A DNA stretch of 64,000 nt from a bacterium (GCA_024276125.1 JAJRXT010000129.1:1-64000), one strand, 5' to 3'; positions 18,418 to 27,754 are shown, counted from the stretch's first letter. The notes: generated by a model not told the origin, from the sequence alone. Numbers and translations are program-made.

Positions 18418-18491
18418 TGATTAAAACCTATTATAGAAACTTAAAAGTCGGCGGCTGCATTGGTATATTGGATATTTTTAAGCCGATTGTC

Positions 18492-19652
18492 CTATTTACC
18501 CATTCCAACGTGCTGCTGCTGCTGGAAAACCTTACCCTCGCTTTTTATGGCCGGTGCGATGATTAGCTCTGTTACCTGCATCTCTCGTATATTTTGGGCG
18601 CCGCAGTTCCCCATTGAAGTTCTTAATGCGCCGATTAAATTTTGAGAACCATCATCTAATACCGCCGGTCCGAACAAAATTTGTTTTAAAGAACCAGTGC
18701 TGCCTACTTTGATTCTGGTGCCTCTGGGAAGATTTGCATGCGGAGTGGCCATTCCCCAATGATGTCCGCGCCCCGGCGCTTCGTGCGTTTTAGCAAAAGC
18801 AGAACCCACCATAGCCGCATCCGCGCCGCTGGCGAATGCCTTGCAGATATCCCCGCCGGTACTCATGCCGCCGTCTGTAATAATCGGCACATATCGGCCT
18901 GACTGTTTGTAATAAAAGTCGCGGGCAGCAGCCGCATCAGCGGTTGCTGTAACTTGCGGTACTCCTATACCCAGCACCCCGCGGGTGGTGCAGGCCGCGC
19001 CCGGTCCTACGCCTATTAACAGGCCGTCTATTCCGGTCTGCATAAGCTCCAGCGTAGTATTATAAGTCACGCAATTCCCGACTATAATAGGAATAGAGAG
19101 CATTTTCTTTAATTTAGTAAAATCAACCGTTTCGTATTCGGTGGATATATGTCGAACGGTAGTTACTGTAGACTGTACTACCAATATATCAGCGCCGGCG
19201 TCTTCGGCTATTTTACCCAATTCATAAGCCCGCTGCGGAATAGTAGATACTACCGCCGGTACCCCTGCGCTCTTTATTTCTTTTATTCTGGAGGTGATCA
19301 GCTCTTTTTTTATAGGCTCAGTATATAAAGTTTGCAGAATATGAGTCGCCTCATCAGCAGAAGTATTGATGATTTTTTCTACTATTTCATACGGGTTTTC
19401 ATAACGAACATAAACCCCCTCCAGATTCATAACCGCTATTCCGCCTAATTTACCCATAGCAATCGCAAATTTGGGGTCTACCACTCCGTCCATAGCGGCG
19501 GCTAAAAGAGGAATATCAAATTTAATCCCCCCTACTTCCCAGTGAATATCCACTTCATTTGGATTTATGGTTACAGAACCCGGCACCAGCGCCACCTCAT
19601 CGAATCCATAACAACGCCTGGCCTTTCTGCCACGGCCAACCCACATACCCAT
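18492..19652 (-). CDS. GuaB3-family IMP dehydrogenase-related protein
   Basis: The 386-residue TIM-barrel protein has IMPDH/GMP-reductase signatures: start MGMWVGRGRKARRCYGFDEVALVP, PLLAAAMDGVVDPKFAIAMGKLGGIAVM, the catalytic-loop Cys in GPGAACTTRG, and the phosphate-binding DGGMSTGGDICKAFASGADAAMVGSAFAKT. No CBS domains interrupt the barrel. These features match the GuaB3 family (TIGR01304), not canonical GuaB; its exact purine-nucleotide reaction has been debated, and I recall a report of XMP reductase activity in cyanobacteria. A GGAAGGGG ribosome site precedes the ATG. Monocistronic by spacing. Confidence 0.87.
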   Translation of the reverse strand: MGMWVGRGRKARRCYGFDEVALVPGSVTINPNEVDIHWEVGGIKFDIPLLAAAMDGVVDPKFAIAMGKLGGIAVMNLEGVYVRYENPYEIVEKIINTSADEATHILQTLYTEPIKKELITSRIKEIKSAGVPAVVSTIPQRAYELGKIAEDAGADILVVQSTVTTVRHISTEYETVDFTKLKKMLSIPIIVGNCVTYNTTLELMQTGIDGLLIGVGPGAACTTRGVLGIGVPQVTATADAAAARDFYYKQSGRYVPIITDGGMSTGGDICKAFASGADAAMVGSAFAKTHEAPGRGHHWGMATPHANLPRGTRIKVGSTGSLKQILFGPAVLDDGSQNLIGALRTSMGNCGAQNIREMQVTELIIAPAIKSEGKVFQQQQHVGMGK

Positions 19653-19765
19653 AAAATTTCCCCTTCCTTCTTTTTGGTATAATTAAAACCTAACCACTAT
19701 AGAACAGTGGTGTTATTTTTTCACATTATTTTATACAAATTTAAACATTACCTGTTATTTAGGTC

Positions 19766-20557
19766 TTATATTTTACATTTTTTAGTCTGCTCGCGATAGT
19801 CTTGTGCCTCTATTTCCATTTCCTGACACATCTCATGTAATCTGGAGCGCAGCCTAACCCCAATACGATCAGCTAGGGTCTCTTCGTCTTTTTTCTTAGG
19901 ATTATCCATCCAATTAGAAGTAATAATGGTGATTAAACTGTCATTATAGCGTTTATTTATAATATAATTTACTATATCCCGCACCCAATCGGAAATTTTC
20001 CAGGCGCCCAAGTCATCAAGTACCAAGATTTCTTTGGTTATTACCGGCTCTAAAACCGAAAATTCCGATATGGGAGAGTTTGGATCATAGCTAAAACGTA
20101 TATCTTTTAATAAATCCCTGAAATCATAAAATAGGCATGGTATGCCTTTGCATAAGGTAAGCTCGCTTATTATAGCAACAGCCAGATGTGTCTTTCCAGC
20201 CCCGCAATTACCCATAAAAAATAATCCCTTACTCAAGTTCGGATATTTCCTGACAAATGTTTTGGCTAATTGACAAGAGCCTGATAAGTGGTGATTAAGT
20301 TTTTTATTCTTTCCATATCCCTCGTGGACTGTAAAATTATCCAGCCGGCAATGGCGGAATTTTTTGGGTATTTTGGCGTCTTTGTACAAATCCTGCCGCT
20401 TTTGTTCCAAATAGCAGTCACAGCGGTTTACTACCGACTTATCGTCTATAATATTTACTTCCCAACCGGTGCCGCCGCAATGCTTGCAGATAGATTCATC
20501 CGGCTCGTCAATCGGGACGGGATTCTTTATGTTTTTTATGAAAGATTGAATGTCCAT
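19766..20557 (-). CDS. DnaC-like replicative helicase loader ATPase
   Basis: The 263-residue protein begins with a zinc-binding segment (CKHCGGTGW ... CDCYLEQKR), then an AAA+ core: Walker A GNCGAGKTHLA, Walker B ILVLDDLGAW, sensor-1 ITSNW, and an arginine-rich LRSRLHEMC. This is the DnaC/DnaI/IstB family that loads the replicative helicase or serves transposases. No IstA transposase is adjacent, and the neighbour at 20887-21549 is a typical DnaC-linked hypothetical, so I favour a primosomal role. Confidence 0.83.
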   Translation of the reverse strand: MDIQSFIKNIKNPVPIDEPDESICKHCGGTGWEVNIIDDKSVVNRCDCYLEQKRQDLYKDAKIPKKFRHCRLDNFTVHEGYGKNKKLNHHLSGSCQLAKTFVRKYPNLSKGLFFMGNCGAGKTHLAVAIISELTLCKGIPCLFYDFRDLLKDIRFSYDPNSPISEFSVLEPVITKEILVLDDLGAWKISDWVRDIVNYIINKRYNDSLITIITSNWMDNPKKKDEETLADRIGVRLRSRLHEMCQEMEIEAQDYREQTKKCKI

Positions 20558-20886
20558 GCTGTTGTATTTAATGTGCTTTAGGCATAAAACTAGTTAATTT
20601 TATTAAATCGTATGTTTCGGGGTGTCTCACCCCGAAACTAATTGCTCACCGCAAGAAGACTGTGTCACAACCAGAAAAATCGCTTTTTTTCTGTCATTTC
20701 TGCGGAGACAGGAACCCATAACTCATTGAAAAGGCTGGATTCCTACATCAGCAGGAATGATTGGTTGAGAGCATTTTTATGGTTATAAACAGTTGTGACA
20801 CAGCCTCCATATGTTTCGGGGTGAGACACCCCGAAACATAAACATAACTCTAATAGCCATTTTCATAAATGCCGGCTTGCCCCGCC
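20558..20886. repeat. MITE A flanked by two GTTTCGGGGTG palindromes
   Basis: Palindromes at about 20614-20638 (GTTTCGGGGTGTCTCACCCCGAAAC) and 20813-20837 (GTTTCGGGGTGAGACACCCCGAAAC) bracket a MITE A copy. The block separates dnaC-like from its likely partner. No gene within. Confidence 0.75.
20655..20807. mobile_element. MITE A, copy 3
   Basis: Ends GAAGACTGTGTCACAACC and GGTTATAAACAGTTGTGACACAGCCTC. The interior TCATTTCTGCGGAGACAGG ... GCAGGAATGA is the same palindrome class as copy 1, in similar orientation. Confidence 0.75.
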
Positions 20887-21549
20887 TTACAATTGATACA
20901 TCTCGAATTGCGGCACATTATACTCTTGGCTTATCATATCGTCAAGCAATTCTTCGCAGGTGATCTTATATGCCTCCGGCAGCATTTGCCGGCGATAGCC
21001 TTTCAGGGTTCGTTCTACCTTGCTTTTTAACTCTGCCAATTCGGTTTGCGGCAGGTTGGCTTTAACTTCTTTTAATGTTGCTCGTCTAATAGCAAGCAAC
21101 GTCAACTCCGCCTCGGCTAGCGATGTTTTTTTGTTTTCCAATTCGCCTAATAGATTATAAGTTTTTTGCCAGATAAAAAAAAGGGGGTCGCCTTTTATTA
21201 AGTTATTTTTTAGCGTTTTTTTTAGTTTTAATATATGTTCTTTTATAAATTGATTATCATTGTTCGGTGAATTATCTTCTATTGTGGTTGAACCCACATA
21301 TTGCTGTTTGAAAAAACGCCAGGATTTATTTACCTGAGTTTTGCAGTAGGCCAGGAAATTTATCTCTTCTTTTATTTCTGTTTTATTGTTAAATGTATTA
21401 TCAATGCCTCGCAGTATGACCCTAAGCGGTATGCCTTGCTCTTCCCACTCGTTCATAATCTGCCAGTCTTTGGGCGATAGTATCAGTCCGCTCCCCCTTT
21501 TTTTTAGAAAATATCGTTCTATCTCTGCGTAGTAAGTCATATCAAACAA
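20887..21549 (-). CDS. Hypothetical protein linked to the DnaC-like loader
   Basis: A 220-residue soluble protein with a distinctive N-terminus (YYAEIERYFLKKRGSGLILSPKDWQIMNEWEEQGIPLRVILRGID). I recall this from hypothetical proteins encoded next to DnaC-like ATPases in several phyla, but it has no named function. The middle (about 85-130) is Lys/Asn rich and probably disordered; the C-terminal part is helical. Same strand as the dnaC-like gene, with a repeat block inserted between. A primosome or helicase-loading role is inferred only from context. Confidence 0.65.
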   Translation of the reverse strand: MFDMTYYAEIERYFLKKRGSGLILSPKDWQIMNEWEEQGIPLRVILRGIDNTFNNKTEIKEEINFLAYCKTQVNKSWRFFKQQYVGSTTIEDNSPNNDNQFIKEHILKLKKTLKNNLIKGDPLFFIWQKTYNLLGELENKKTSLAEAELTLLAIRRATLKEVKANLPQTELAELKSKVERTLKGYRRQMLPEAYKITCEELLDDMISQEYNVPQFEMYQL

Positions 21550-21615
21550 AAACGTATATTTATTTTTCGGCGTATCTTTGACCGAAAATTTGTTGGCAAC
21601 AATGTGTTTTTATAT

Positions 21616-22395
21616 TTAGGGGTTTTTATCCCCTTGGTTTCGCTGGTGAATATAATACAGCCCCTGTAAGGTAAGCCACGGCTCTATTATATTTATATAT
21701 TTGGAATAATGCCCTATTTTATCAGCTAATCCGCCGGTGGCTACCACTTTGGGTATTCCGCCCAGTTCGGCGCCGATACGTTCTATCATTCCGTCAACTG
21801 AGCTGATACAGCCGTAGAATAAACCGGAATGCAGGCTGTCTACGGTGTTTTTACCGATTACGGTATCAGGCTTTATGACGTCTACTTTTGGCAGTTGGGC
21901 TGTATAGCTGTATAGCGCTTGCGCTGAAATCTCAACGCCAGGACAGATTGCCCCTCCCAGATAATTACCTTTAGAGTTTAGCGCGCAAAAAGTGGTAGCA
22001 GTACCGAAATCTACGATAATCAGGGGAGCGCCATGTTGTTTATATGCGGCAACGGCATTTACCAGCCTGTCTGCGCCAACCTCTTTAAGATTATCATAGC
22101 ATATCTGAAGCCCTAAATCTACAGATGAATCTACCAATAGCGGGCTAAGTTTGAAATAGCGCCTGCACATACTAACTAGTGAATCGGTCAGCGGCGGTAC
22201 TACTGAAGAGATAACGGCGCTTTTTAGCTGGGAGATATAATCTGTTTCCGCCTTTAACAGCTGCAAAAAAAGCGCTCCCATCTCATCTGCCGACTGCGGA
22301 TAGCGAGTGGAAATACGCCAATGATTTATCAATTGTCCCTTGGCAAATACGCCAATTACAATAGTAGTATTGCCTAAATCAATAGCTAATAACAT
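21616..22395 (-). CDS. coaX: Type III pantothenate kinase
   Basis: The 259-residue ASKHA-fold kinase catalyses the first step of coenzyme A synthesis. Motifs: phosphate-1 LLAIDLGNTTIVIGVF at the N-terminus, SSVVPPLT, the pantothenate region VGADRLVNAVAAY, phosphate-2 IIVDFGTATTFCAL, GGAICPGVEIS, and adenosine-binding VVATGGLA. All family landmarks are intact and the length is standard. It is separated from birA by a repeat element of about 200 bases; coaX and birA are often neighbours. Confidence 0.95.
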   Translation of the reverse strand: MLLAIDLGNTTIVIGVFAKGQLINHWRISTRYPQSADEMGALFLQLLKAETDYISQLKSAVISSVVPPLTDSLVSMCRRYFKLSPLLVDSSVDLGLQICYDNLKEVGADRLVNAVAAYKQHGAPLIIVDFGTATTFCALNSKGNYLGGAICPGVEISAQALYSYTAQLPKVDVIKPDTVIGKNTVDSLHSGLFYGCISSVDGMIERIGAELGGIPKVVATGGLADKIGHYSKYINIIEPWLTLQGLYYIHQRNQGDKNP

Positions 22396-22445
22396 GTTTA
22401 TAATTTTATCTTTAGATATTGTTTTTGTGGTTGGTTTAGATAGTA

Positions 22446-22647
22446 TAACCCAAGTTGTTACCTATAGGTTTATTTTTGAAATATTTGGTTTTACATACCC
22501 GTCATTTAAAACGAAGCGAAGCCCTTCGCTTTGCTCGAGGATAAACTCCGTGAAGAATCTGCTCGCTGTTGCGGGGGGAGATTCTTCAGCCTTCGGCTTC
22601 AGAATGACAAAAATGGATAACTTTACCATAGGCAGCAACTTGGGTTA
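22446..22647. mobile_element. MITE-like element built around a GTCATTCTGA repeat
   Basis: A 202-base unit with inverted ends (TAACCCAAGTTGTTACCTATAGG and CCATAGGCAGCAACTTGGGTTA). It encloses a GTCATT...GAATGACA core (22501-22609), so the same core is carried with different outer ends in different places. Confidence 0.7.
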
Positions 22648-22775
22648 GTATATGAGTCCAGTTTTTTCTTATGTAGCCGCGGGTTTTTAAACCCGCCATT
22701 GCGGGAGTCTTTCCCGATACGCCAAATAGGCCGACCTAAAGGTCGGCGACTACATGTTCTGCTATCTGTTATTTT

Positions 22776-23618
22776 CTATTGCCAGCCGGAATAAATGGCG
22801 TCCATGTGTTGTTGTTGTGTATAGTTTATGGTTATACGGCCTTGGTTTATCCTGCGGATAATTTCACCGGTTCTTATTATTAAGTCTGCGTTTTTATCTA
22901 TTCCCAGCACTTCTCCTTCAAAACGCTGCCCCAATGATACGACTTCAACCCAGCCTCCCGGGCACTGAACCAGTTTTTGCAGGCGTTTCCATAACTGGTC
23001 AAATCCTTCATTACAATATATTATATACCATTTTTCCAATTTTATTAATAGTTCTTTAATTAATTCTTCCCGCGAAAATTCTTTTTTGCTTTGTATGGCA
23101 ATTGAGGTGGCTGCATCTACGCCCTTTGGCGGGAACATCTTAAGCGTGTGATTTACGTTTATACCTATTCCGACAACAAGATGTTTTACTTTTTCTTTTT
23201 TCCACTGCGTTTCCACTAGGATACCGGCCAGCTTGCGCCCGTTTACTATAACGTCATTAGGCCATTTTATGCCGGATTTTATACCGGTATGCGAGTTTAT
23301 CGCTTCACAGGCGGCAATGGCGGCCAGCAGCGTTATCTGGCGGATATTTTCCACCAAAGTTTTCGGCCTTAGTATAATGGAAATATATATACCTACTTTG
23401 GGCGGTGAAAACCACTTCCGGCCATGGCGCCCGCGTCCTTTGGTTTGGCTGTCGGCTATTATTACCGTTCCTTCCGGGGCGCCTTCTTGGGCTAAGGTCA
23501 TAGCTGTTTCATTGGTGGAGTCGACTTCCTTAAAGGAAAATATTCTTGAGCCTATTATTCTAGTCGGCAGGCAATATAAGACAGTCGGTAATTTTAGTAA
23601 ACTATAATTACTTTGCAT
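22776..23618 (-). CDS. birA: Biotin-[acetyl-CoA-carboxylase] ligase
   Basis: The 280-residue enzyme attaches biotin to the carboxylase carrier protein. It has FKEVDSTNETA, the biotinyl-AMP loop GRGRHGRKWFSPP, IKWPNDVIVNGRKLAGILVE, GIGINVN, and the C-terminal SH3-like domain (GQRFEGEVLGIDKNADLII). There is no N-terminal helix-turn-helix, so it is a class I ligase without repressor function. The first 25 residues before RIFSFKEVDSTN are weakly conserved and the start is uncertain. Confidence 0.93.
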   Translation of the reverse strand: MQSNYSLLKLPTVLYCLPTRIIGSRIFSFKEVDSTNETAMTLAQEGAPEGTVIIADSQTKGRGRHGRKWFSPPKVGIYISIILRPKTLVENIRQITLLAAIAACEAINSHTGIKSGIKWPNDVIVNGRKLAGILVETQWKKEKVKHLVVGIGINVNHTLKMFPPKGVDAATSIAIQSKKEFSREELIKELLIKLEKWYIIYCNEGFDQLWKRLQKLVQCPGGWVEVVSLGQRFEGEVLGIDKNADLIIRTGEIIRRINQGRITINYTQQQHMDAIYSGWQ

Positions 23619-23702
23619 GAAGTTATACTCTTAATGTTAGTTATACTGCAAAAGTTCATAAACTGTGATTTGTAAATATCAACAGTCCTTATGAAACAAG
23701 AA

Positions 23703-23745
23703 GTCAGGAGTCAGAATTCAGAAGAAAACGTCACTGACTCCTGAC
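23703..23745. repeat. Inverted repeat GTCAGGAGTCAG
   Basis: Perfect 12-base arms GTCAGGAGTCAG (23703-23714) and CTGACTCCTGAC (23734-23745) around a 19-base loop. A further AATTCAGAA/TTCTAAATT flank extends the symmetry. Confidence 0.85.
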
Positions 23746-24024
23746 TCCTAGATTCTAAATTCCTCTTACCTGAATCACTATTTATGGGCTTCTTGAGTAT
23801 AGTGTTTAGGGAAATTAAGATGTTTATGGATACTTTATCTTGTGGAAATAGCTAATAAGAACAACTAAAACGGTATGTTGTATAAAACAGGGCTTTATCT
23901 TGAACGTGCCATCTCTTTGTCCACAATATGTAGTACATATCTAGCACATGTTAACTAGATGGCTTAAAATTGTCAAGTAAAAAATAGAATTTTGTCAAAA
24001 AAATAAAAATTTTTGTTTTATCCG

Positions 24025-24054
24025 TTGACACAACCCGTACTTTTAGACTAAACT
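24025..24054 (+). promoter_or_regulatory. Sigma70-like promoter of the exopolysaccharide locus
   Basis: A perfect -35 TTGACA (24025-24030), an 18-base spacer and TAAACT (4 of 6) as the -10, about 90 bases before the wza-like start. The long 5' leader leaves room for control. Confidence 0.45.
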
Positions 24055-24144
24055 AATTTAGTCTATATCTGCTGTAGCTTGCGGCGGATGTTCTTAAATA
24101 AGCATATAAAACAATTAGTTAACAGTCTTTAGGTGGTTTAGTAA

Positions 24145-24768
24145 ATGAAAAAAAGTATTATTTTTGTCCTGATTACGTTTTTTAGTTTTGTCGGTGGGAT
24201 GCGTCAGTATAATCTGATTCCGCTAAATTGTGCAGTTGCTGATGATAGCTCTGCTGTTGCGGCTAAAGATGAGGTAAGTAATGATTATCTGCTTCAGATT
24301 GCGGATGTGCTTAGTATAGAGGTTTGGAAGGATGATAATTTGACCAAAAAGGTTTTTGTAAGGCCTGACGGTAAAATATCATTTCCGCTTATTGGCGATG
24401 TTTTAGCTAAAGGGCGTTCAGTGGAGGAGTTACGTGCGGAAATAACTCAAAAACTTACCGAATATATCCCTGATGTAGCGGTTACTGTAATTGTAAATCA
24501 AATAAGCGCTACTGCTTACAAGGCTTATGTATTGGGTAAGGTCAATCAGCCGGGTGAATACGAGATAAAAGAAGATACCAGGGTTATCCAGCTTTTGTCT
24601 ATGGCTAAGGGCTTGATTACATTTGCTTCTCCTGAAAAAATTATAATTATAAGGCAGCAAGTGCAGGCACAGGTAAAAATTGATTTTAATTATGAACAAT
24701 TCGTAGATAAAGGCGAACTTAGCCAGAATATAAAATTAAAACCGGATGATGTGATAATAGTGCCCTAG
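24145..24768 (+). CDS. Polysaccharide export protein (Wza/EpsE type)
   Basis: The 207-residue protein has an N-terminal signal segment (MKKSIIFVLITFFSFVGG), a Poly_export domain (about 46-118; YLLQIADVLSIEVWKDDNLT, VFVRPDGKISFPLIGDV) and one SLBB domain (about 128-205; AYVLGKVNQPGEYEI). It would form the outer-membrane or periplasmic channel for polysaccharide. It is shorter than E. coli Wza and lacks a clear lipobox, like the forms in XrtA-type exopolysaccharide loci. First gene of the locus. Confidence 0.88.
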   Translation: MKKSIIFVLITFFSFVGGMRQYNLIPLNCAVADDSSAVAAKDEVSNDYLLQIADVLSIEVWKDDNLTKKVFVRPDGKISFPLIGDVLAKGRSVEELRAEITQKLTEYIPDVAVTVIVNQISATAYKAYVLGKVNQPGEYEIKEDTRVIQLLSMAKGLITFASPEKIIIIRQQVQAQVKIDFNYEQFVDKGELSQNIKLKPDDVIIVP

Positions 24769-24930
24769 TGCGAATAATTCGGGAGTTAATCTGACGCAAT
24801 GGTTACCTTTTGTGTTTCGGCATGTTTGATATTTCGGCTTGTCTTGCGCCGAAACCGGTAAGACGATGTATTTGCATAACAGTTTCGACTTCAGGAGAAG
24901 CCGAAATATAAACAAATCGGATAAATATAT

Positions 24931-26103
24931 ATGTATTTTTCTAATGTAAAATTGTATATAAGGTTAATGGCGGCTTTATTGTGCCTGCTGATTTTATTGT
25001 GTGTTCCCGGCGCTGCTTCGGCCAAGGATATTGTGGTTGAGCCTAAGCTTAATCAGGGATTCAAGTATAATGATAACCTTTTTTTGGATGATTCTCATGA
25101 AGTTGATGATTTTATTTCAGATACCCTGTTTGAGTTGAAATTGGGACATAGTAATGACACCTCAAATACTAAGATAAAAGCCCTTTGGGAGGGCTATAAA
25201 TATATGGATAATGATGATCTGGATACCATTGACCAGTATTACGAGCTTGATTTGAACTACCGCTTTGTTCCTAAAGTGAGATTTGAGCTTTTGAGTTATT
25301 ATTTAAATGACACCTATCAGGCGCAAAGCTATCAATTGGAAGAAGAGGGAGGGATTTTGCTTATACAGGAGGAGCGGGAAAAATATAATATAAGCCCCGG
25401 CATAAACTTTGAGCTTACCGAACTTGTGGCATTAAAACTGGAATACAATTTTAGCAATAACCGCTATACCGGCTCTAAGCTGGAAGATTATAAATTAAAT
25501 AAAGAATTAGCTGAACTTAAAATCCGCTTAAAGGATGAGAAAACCAGCCTGATTACCAGAGTTGATCATGGTTATTATGATTTTAAGAGCGGTTTTTTCA
25601 GGAATTATAATTTTATGACCGGGTTGAAATATCAATTACTGGAAAATGCCTCTTTTGAGTTTTTTGGAGGTTTTAGATATACAGATATAGATTTTACTTC
25701 CAAAAAAGAAAATGAAGTGGGATTTATTGCCGATGCAGCCTTAGATGTAGATTTGGAAAATGTGTCGTTTAACATTTGGGGCAGCCGGAAACTAATCGGC
25801 AGCGCTATTGGTAAACCATTATTAAGAAATGCGGTAGGCATTAAAATTACGCATAATTTTTCTGAAACATTCAGCGCTTTTTTAGAAGGAAAATTTTACG
25901 AAGATGAAAAAACCGGTTCTTTATCGAAGACAAAATATAATATATTTATAATCAAACCGGCGATAAGGTATTATATTAATAAATCCGTTTTCTGTGATCT
26001 TAGATATAGATTTGTTGGTATGGAAGATGATGTTGATAATTCAAATGCTTATAGTAATGAAGTTACCGCTTCTGTAACCTTTGATTTGGCAAATCTTTTT
26101 TAG
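24931..26103 (+). CDS. Outer-membrane beta-barrel protein of the exopolysaccharide locus
   Basis: The 390-residue protein has a signal peptide (ending CVPGAASA) and then alternating amphipathic strands rich in Tyr, Phe and Asp with periodic turns (FELLSYYLND, VALKLEYNFSNNRYTG, ASFEFFGGFRYTD). It ends in ASVTFDLANLF, a terminal Phe as outer-membrane proteins have. It resembles the beta-barrels found beside Wza in PEP-CTERM/XrtA polysaccharide loci. Likely an export pore or secretion partner. The 160-base gap after wza holds GTTTCGG palindromes. Confidence 0.75.
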   Translation: MYFSNVKLYIRLMAALLCLLILLCVPGAASAKDIVVEPKLNQGFKYNDNLFLDDSHEVDDFISDTLFELKLGHSNDTSNTKIKALWEGYKYMDNDDLDTIDQYYELDLNYRFVPKVRFELLSYYLNDTYQAQSYQLEEEGGILLIQEEREKYNISPGINFELTELVALKLEYNFSNNRYTGSKLEDYKLNKELAELKIRLKDEKTSLITRVDHGYYDFKSGFFRNYNFMTGLKYQLLENASFEFFGGFRYTDIDFTSKKENEVGFIADAALDVDLENVSFNIWGSRKLIGSAIGKPLLRNAVGIKITHNFSETFSAFLEGKFYEDEKTGSLSKTKYNIFIIKPAIRYYINKSVFCDLRYRFVGMEDDVDNSNAYSNEVTASVTFDLANLF

Positions 26104-26302
26104 TGTCGCGTCAAGTTTAAATTGACGGTTAAATCTGTCGGCTGGAGTTATTCCCCCTTTGATGTTTCGGCTTGTCTTGCGCCGAAACCGTTGAGGGCGT
26201 ATATAACTGTTTCGGTTTGGGGACAAACTGATACATCAAACACTAGTCTGCTTTATTAAATCAGATAAAACAAACTTAATCTAAAAACAAGGAGATTAAC
26301 TT

Positions 26303-27754
26303 ATGAAGCGGTTATCTCAAAGTGGGTTATTGGGACTGTTTGCGGCTGTATTGGCGGTTTCTTTGGCAGTTGAGGCACAGGCGGCAGCGCTTCATGTACC
26401 TGCTGATTATGCGCGTATTCAGGATGCTATAAATGCGGCTGTAAGCGGTGTTCATAATGTATTGGTGGATGACGGAGTTTATTCAGAGAGGATAACTTTT
26501 GGCGGTAAAGCTATAATTGTGGCTTCAGTAAATGGGGCGCAAAATACCATTATTGACGCGCAGGGGCTGGGTTCGGCGGTTGTATTCAGTAATAGCGAGG
26601 CTAATAATTCGGTATTGAACGGCTTTACCGTAAGGGGCGGGGCTGCAACCTATGGCGGAGGTATTTACTGTATGGGGGCTTCGCCTACTATTGTAGATTG
26701 TATTATTCAAAATAATACCGCCTCATATGGCGGAGGCATTGCTTGTAATCAAAACGCTTCGCCTGAAATTATAAATGTAATGATTTTAAATAATAACGCA
26801 CAGGATAGCGGCGGCGGTATTTATGCCGAGGCCAATTCCATGCCGCAGATTACAGGTTGTGTTATCAGCGCTAATGTTTCCGCTGGAAATGGCGGAGGTA
26901 TAGTTTGTTATCATTCTTCTTCTATTGGGATTGTTAACTCTAATATCGTTAATAATACGGCGGGGGGAGACGGCGGGGCGGTTTGCGCGCAATGGGGCAG
27001 CTATCCAAGTATTACAAATTGTACTATAGGCAATAATGCAGCCGCCGGTAATGGCGGGGCGCTTTATGCGGCCTTTTCTTCTGTTTATAATGTAACAAGC
27101 AGTATCCTTTGGGGAGATAGCGCTGGCGGTATTCCTAATGAGATTTCACTAGGAGCTACCGGCGCAGGGGCGTCTGTAAGCTATAGCGACATTGAAAACG
27201 GCTGGAGCGGTACTGGTAATATCAATACCGACCCGCTGTTTGCGGGAGCTGGCGATTATCATTTGACAGCTTTATCTCCATGTATTGATGCGGGTTTGCC
27301 GGCAGCCTATCCGCCTGACGATATAGACGGTGATCTGCGTCCGCAGGGTGCCGGTTATGATATGGGCGCTGATGAATATACGGAATATACGGTGAGGACT
27401 GCGGTTACTATCGGACAGCTTTATACTGAAGATGCTGCCGGTGACTGGAATATGGCATTCTCGTCAGGCGAGGCTGTTACTATAAATGAAGGTATAACTA
27501 TAGATGGAGACCCTGGGCTGCTATATGATTTACAGGTGCGCTATTTTCTAACCGATGCTTCGGGCAAAAGCTCTCTGTTGGGCGCTCGTTTATATCGCAA
27601 TTATAGTCCGGGGATATATTATATATATCTAACCGCTGAAATACCGCCGGGCGCTACTGTGGGTTTGGCCGGGGTGCGTAGCGCTGCGCTGCTTGCTCAA
27701 GGCGGGAATTTACTTGATAGAAGTACACTGGCCGGTTATGTAAATATTGAGTAA
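26303..27754 (+). CDS. Secreted right-handed beta-helix protein with C-terminal 116-residue module
   Basis: The 483-residue protein has a signal peptide (to VEAQAAA), a beta-helix of pectate-lyase type (about 30-300) with repeated YGGGIYCMGASPTIVDCII-like rungs, and the usual closing DPLFAGAGDYHLTALSPCIDAG ... GYDMGADEY. Its last 116 residues are the module also found in five proteins at 50-62 kb. A strong AAGGAGATT ribosome site precedes the ATG. Likely surface or matrix polysaccharide binding or cleavage. I see no catalytic residues I can name. Confidence 0.8.
   Translation: MKRLSQSGLLGLFAAVLAVSLAVEAQAAALHVPADYARIQDAINAAVSGVHNVLVDDGVYSERITFGGKAIIVASVNGAQNTIIDAQGLGSAVVFSNSEANNSVLNGFTVRGGAATYGGGIYCMGASPTIVDCIIQNNTASYGGGIACNQNASPEIINVMILNNNAQDSGGGIYAEANSMPQITGCVISANVSAGNGGGIVCYHSSSIGIVNSNIVNNTAGGDGGAVCAQWGSYPSITNCTIGNNAAAGNGGALYAAFSSVYNVTSSILWGDSAGGIPNEISLGATGAGASVSYSDIENGWSGTGNINTDPLFAGAGDYHLTALSPCIDAGLPAAYPPDDIDGDLRPQGAGYDMGADEYTEYTVRTAVTIGQLYTEDAAGDWNMAFSSGEAVTINEGITIDGDPGLLYDLQVRYFLTDASGKSSLLGARLYRNYSPGIYYIYLTAEIPPGATVGLAGVRSAALLAQGGNLLDRSTLAGYVNIE
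27404..27751 (+). other. 116-residue repeated module, copy 1
   Basis: Encodes VTIGQLYTEDAAGDW ... RYFLTDASGKSSLL ... YRNYSPG ... LLAQGGNLLDRSTLAGYVNIE at the very C-terminus of the beta-helix protein. Its length (116) and end motif match the six other copies. Confidence 0.9.

Larger units (their letters stand above)
23619..24144 (+). other. Promoter-bearing intergenic region before the exopolysaccharide locus
   Basis: An AT-rich gap of 526 bases between the divergent birA and wza-like genes. It holds an inverted repeat (23703-23745), long A/T runs and a sigma70-like promoter near 24025, then AGGTGG about 9 bases before the wza-like ATG. No ORF of note. Confidence 0.6.

Noticed and set aside
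19766-20557. IstB transposition helper
   Set aside because: No IstA or IS ends flank it, and it has the zinc-binding N-terminus and a partner gene typical of DnaC-like loaders.
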